From Chrysomallon squamiferum (taxonomy: Eukaryota; Mollusca; Gastropoda; Neomphalida; Peltospiridae): DNA of 64,000 bases. The stretch spans positions 6,626,161 to 6,690,160 of the forward strand of contig CM022670.1 in the NCBI GenBank assembly GCA_012295275.1, in the 5' to 3' direction. The notes under the pieces were generated by a model. That model was given only the letters and a program-made list of their open reading frames with translations, searched no databases and was not told the origin of the DNA. Both the position numbers and the translations under genes were made by a program. Below, piece by piece: positions 61,147 to 64,000 of the stretch; position 1 is the stretch's first letter, and each line of letters starts with the position of its first letter.

Positions 61147-61251
61147 ACTTTCAACTGAATAAGCATCATAACTCTAAAAAGTAGAAAGAATTATAATCCA
61201 GAGATAAACTATTCAACTGTAGCAGGTTGTATTTGGTCTTGGAGACGGTGG

Positions 61252-61431
61252 TTACGAAGTATTCTGTGGTTTTATGAAAGAGGATGCCGAGTCCATGACA
61301 TTATAACATATCTGTTCATACATTTCCAAGATTTCCTCTGTCGCCATTGTCAGTGTTAGGCAGTGAACAACACTGATGTTTGGTATCCCTTTCAGGATTT
61401 TGAGTAAAGGAAAGTCGATCTTTTTTTTTTT
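61252..61431 (-). CDS. Terminal coding exon of an unidentified gene
   Basis: On the minus strand, after TTTTTTCAG, the sequence reads 59 codons without a stop and then TAA at 61254-61252. It starts with four Lys in an A-run, then IDFPLLKILKGIPNISVVHC, LTLTMATEEILEMYEQICYN and VMDSASSFIKPQNTS. Composition and amphipathic character look coding, and G+C is well above the neighbours. An AATAAA on the minus strand (61146-61141) lies about 105 bp downstream. The A-run makes the exact start uncertain. I do not recognise the family; upstream exons should lie to the right, probably beyond the window. Confidence 0.6.
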   Translation of the reverse strand, partial: KKKKIDFPLLKILKGIPNISVVHCLTLTMATEEILEMYEQICYNVMDSASSFIKPQNTS

Positions 61432-62065
61432 CTGAAAAAATTCAAATTTAAAATAAAAATATTTATTTCAAAAGTTGTTGCTTAAATATAACATTCGCTT
61501 GCATATCAAATTTATATCTAAAATAATCTGTTTTAGCTTTCTTTTAGTGTAGATCATCTGCAGCTGGGATGGTGTACGTTTTAAATAACCATCAAGTTAA
61601 TCTAAACCTCGCTTGCCTCTATTCTTAGGACAGTCGTAAGTTTTAAATGGCTACGTTCCGACAGTCTTCCGATCTTTCTTCGTGTATTTCTTTTTTTTTC
61701 TTCTTTATTTGTTCACCCCAAACCTAAGTTAATTTTAATGAAAATAAATAGGCTAAATGGCATTGCAGCCATTCATTGTAATGTGGAATCAGAACTCATC
61801 ACATATCATTTTGTACGTTATTCATCGGTATAAAAATAACTCATATATCATTTGGTTTCGAAACAGAAGAAATAAAATTATGTGAAAAAAAATTAAAAAG
61901 ATGAAAGAAAAAAAGATCCTTTTTAGTGTTAAACATTTTTCAATTTACCGCTTTGTAAGACCTAGTCTCGTAAAGACTACATTTTATATGCAAGCTAAGA
62001 AATACGAGTATATAGCTTTTTGTTATCTGAGTTAATAACATTTTGTGTTTTTTGTTGTTGCTGTA

Positions 62066-62120
62066 GACAGACAGACAGATAGATAGATAGACAGAGAGAC
62101 AGACAGACAGATAGATAGAA
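62066..62120. repeat. (CAGA)n/(TAGA)n microsatellite
   Basis: Alternating CAGA and TAGA tetramers. Confidence 0.9.
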
Positions 62121-63181
62121 AATTAGTTATATAGATATATATTATCTAATTTATTACACCTCCAAAAGCAGACTATTCTTTTCTTTTCTTTATTTTTTAA
62201 CCTAATGTATTAGACGTGGATTTTAAAAATTATTACCTTATTTATTTGTTTATTTTAGGTAGTTTAATTTTGTTTTGTTATGCTGAGAGTTGACTAAATA
62301 CGCAGTCACTGGTTTCAGTGCGAGGATCTCATGGCTGTTTTTGCAACGATTGTCACTGTTTTACTGCTGAATCAGATCAGTTTGTAACAATACACAGTTG
62401 TTACGTTCAGTTATAATTTCAAATATAAGAGGCCAAAAAATCAATTTCAGAGGGTCAGTAGGTTTACTGTATAAAGTATAACCACTTACAGCAACACAAA
62501 CAAATACTACAGTACTTGAATGACAAAAACGCACCTAATGATAGGTTAGTAAGGTATTAGCACGAAAACAAATAAATAAACAGTTCAAGTTATAAAGAGT
62601 TCAAGTTACAAACAGTTCAAATTACAAATAGTTGAATGTATAAACAAAGTCGGTTGTTCAGTAAAGACATGTTATTTATGTCTGAAAAAAAGATTTAAAA
62701 ATAAATATGACTTTAAATTATGTTAGATTTTGCTTTTATTATTATTATTATTTTTTTTTGATGTGCTCAACTTACGTAAGATATATTTTTAAAATCTCGT
62801 TTTTTAAAAGAGGTAAGAAAACACTCCAACGTGCCGATCTCTTAACGTCTCTTCTCTCTCTCAAAAAACCCCCATAACAAACTAAACCATGACTTACTTG
62901 ACATCTGACATCTGATTGACCCCACTCTCAAAACACCTAACACTATGACTTATTTCACATTTGATAGCATTTGTCGGTGTCAGCAGTGTTGTAATTAATG
63001 TCACGTAGAAAAAAATATATATATTTGTGTTGTTTTATCAGCGTGTCGGTGACATTGATGAGAATTAACTGCACTGAAAGACTGGAGATAAATTTTAAAA
63101 CTTGTACAGATAATAAAAACAACGCCTTATATCTATTTTTATTTATTTAACTTAATATACAGGCCTATATATATGTTATAT

Positions 63182-63250
63182 ACGTATGTATGTATGTATG
63201 TATGTATGTATGTATGTATGTATGTGTATATATATATATATATATATATG
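63182..63250. repeat. (TATG)n followed by (TA)n
   Basis: About ten TATG units then about ten TA units. Confidence 0.92.
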
Positions 63251-63394
63251 TTCGTTTATTTATTTGTTTGTTTGTATGTTTGTTTGCTTGTTTACTATTT
63301 TTATTAATTTATACATAATCAGTACAGAAGACATATAAAAAAAATAAATAAAAAATAGCAGGTTTATTCGTACGTGTACACACAGGTGCTAATA

Positions 63395-63815
63395 TGTAAG
63401 TATGTATGTATCTATGTATGTATATAGGTGTGTATGTATGTATGTAAGTATGTATGTATGTATGCATGTATATATGTATGTTTGTATCTGTGTATGTATC
63501 TATGTATGTATGTATGTATGTATGTATGTATGTATGTATCTATGTATGTATGTATGTATGTATGTATGTATGTGTGTATGTATATGTGTGTGTGTGTATG
63601 TATGTATGTATGTATGCATGCAGGAAAGTACTATATATGTACGTATAGGTATGTGTGTGTGTATATATATATGTGTATGTATGTATGCATGTATGTATAT
63701 GTACGTATGTATGTGTATGTATATATGTATGAATGTACTACATATGTATGTGTGTGTATGTGTATGTATATATATATATACACATATATATGTATGTATG
63801 TATACATATAGTACA
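63395..63815. repeat. Long (TATG)n-type microsatellite
   Basis: About 420 bp dominated by TATG with GTGT and TATA interruptions. Several open frames (Met-Tyr-Val-Cys repeats) are by-products. Confidence 0.92.
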
Positions 63816-64000
63816 ATAAACATTACATATATAACAGTAAATTTATGAATGAAATATGAAATTCATTTGTCGAACAAAAAAATCAAAGAGTGTTCACATA
63901 TGATCGGTCATCCCTTGAATCGGCGCTAGTTTCTCGCTGAATGTTTAATATTTATTTGATAACTATGATCATTTTTACAAAAGCAGAATTTTCTTCAAAA

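Larger units (their letters stand above)
61432..64000. other. Intron or intergenic, repeat-rich
   Basis: If the minus-strand exon is real, this is its upstream intron. Contains (CAGA/TAGA)n at about 62066-62120, (TATG)n at 63182-63222 running into (TA)n to 63250, and a long (TATG)n-rich block at 63395-63815. No further exon could be supported. Confidence 0.45.

Noticed and set aside
61231-61308. Plus-strand frame VVFGLGDGGYEVFCGFMKED after an AG
   Set aside because: Only 26 codons and fully overlapped by the longer, better supported minus-strand exon with acceptor and polyA signal.
62376-62515. About 48-codon open minus-strand frame ending ...LLQTDLIQQ
   Set aside because: No convincing acceptor, donor or family resemblance; a frame this long is expected by chance among many.
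63402-63848. Met/Tyr/Val/Cys repeat proteins on both strands, also at 60102-60310
   Set aside because: By-products of (TATG)n microsatellites.

Overview
The window is AT-rich, intron-bearing animal nuclear DNA dense in microsatellites and minisatellites. Two genes can be traced exon by exon from splice sites and protein-family motifs. The mix of a pogo/Tigger-type element, short dispersed exons, very long (GA)n/(TC)n/(CA)n tracts and a single diaphanous-type formin suggests an invertebrate, perhaps a lophotrochozoan such as a mollusc. That placement is inference; no species marker was seen.

Layout. 1-736 (+): last two exons of a gene whose body lies left of the window; product not recognised. 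1865-2526: a complete non-autonomous pogo/Tigger-like DNA transposon. 7627-15436 (-): a TDRD3 orthologue in 13 coding exons (748 residues as assembled), with RMI1-like N-terminus/OB fold, UBA, FDF-like motif, polyQ and RG-rich disorder, Tudor domain and C-terminal exon-junction-complex-binding motif. 15437-17768: 2.3 kb divergent promoter region with a perfect inverted CCAAT pair. 17769-52964 (+): a diaphanous-related formin (DIAPH/Dia) with GBD/DID, dimerisation and coiled-coil region, FH1, FH2 and DAD, in about 25 coding exons (1080 residues without the damaged third exon). 52965-about 55960: probable formin 3' UTR. 56000-64000: mostly repeats, plus a candidate promoter/first exon on + near 58584-59320 and a convincing but unidentified terminal coding exon on - at 61252-61431.

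TDRD3 (arginine-methyl reader and TOP3B partner) and the formin (Rho-regulated actin nucleator) are not known to share a pathway. Their head-to-head order matches what I recall of human TDRD3-DIAPH3, which suggests old linkage.

Most unusual observations: (1) two introns of the formin are textbook AT-AC U12-type introns, and one carries three extra copies of its own 5' splice-site decamer; (2) six exon-intron junctions across three genes have been locally duplicated, producing arrays or pseudo-copies that carry splice signals; (3) the third formin exon lies between two minisatellites and runs into an in-frame stop without a usable donor.
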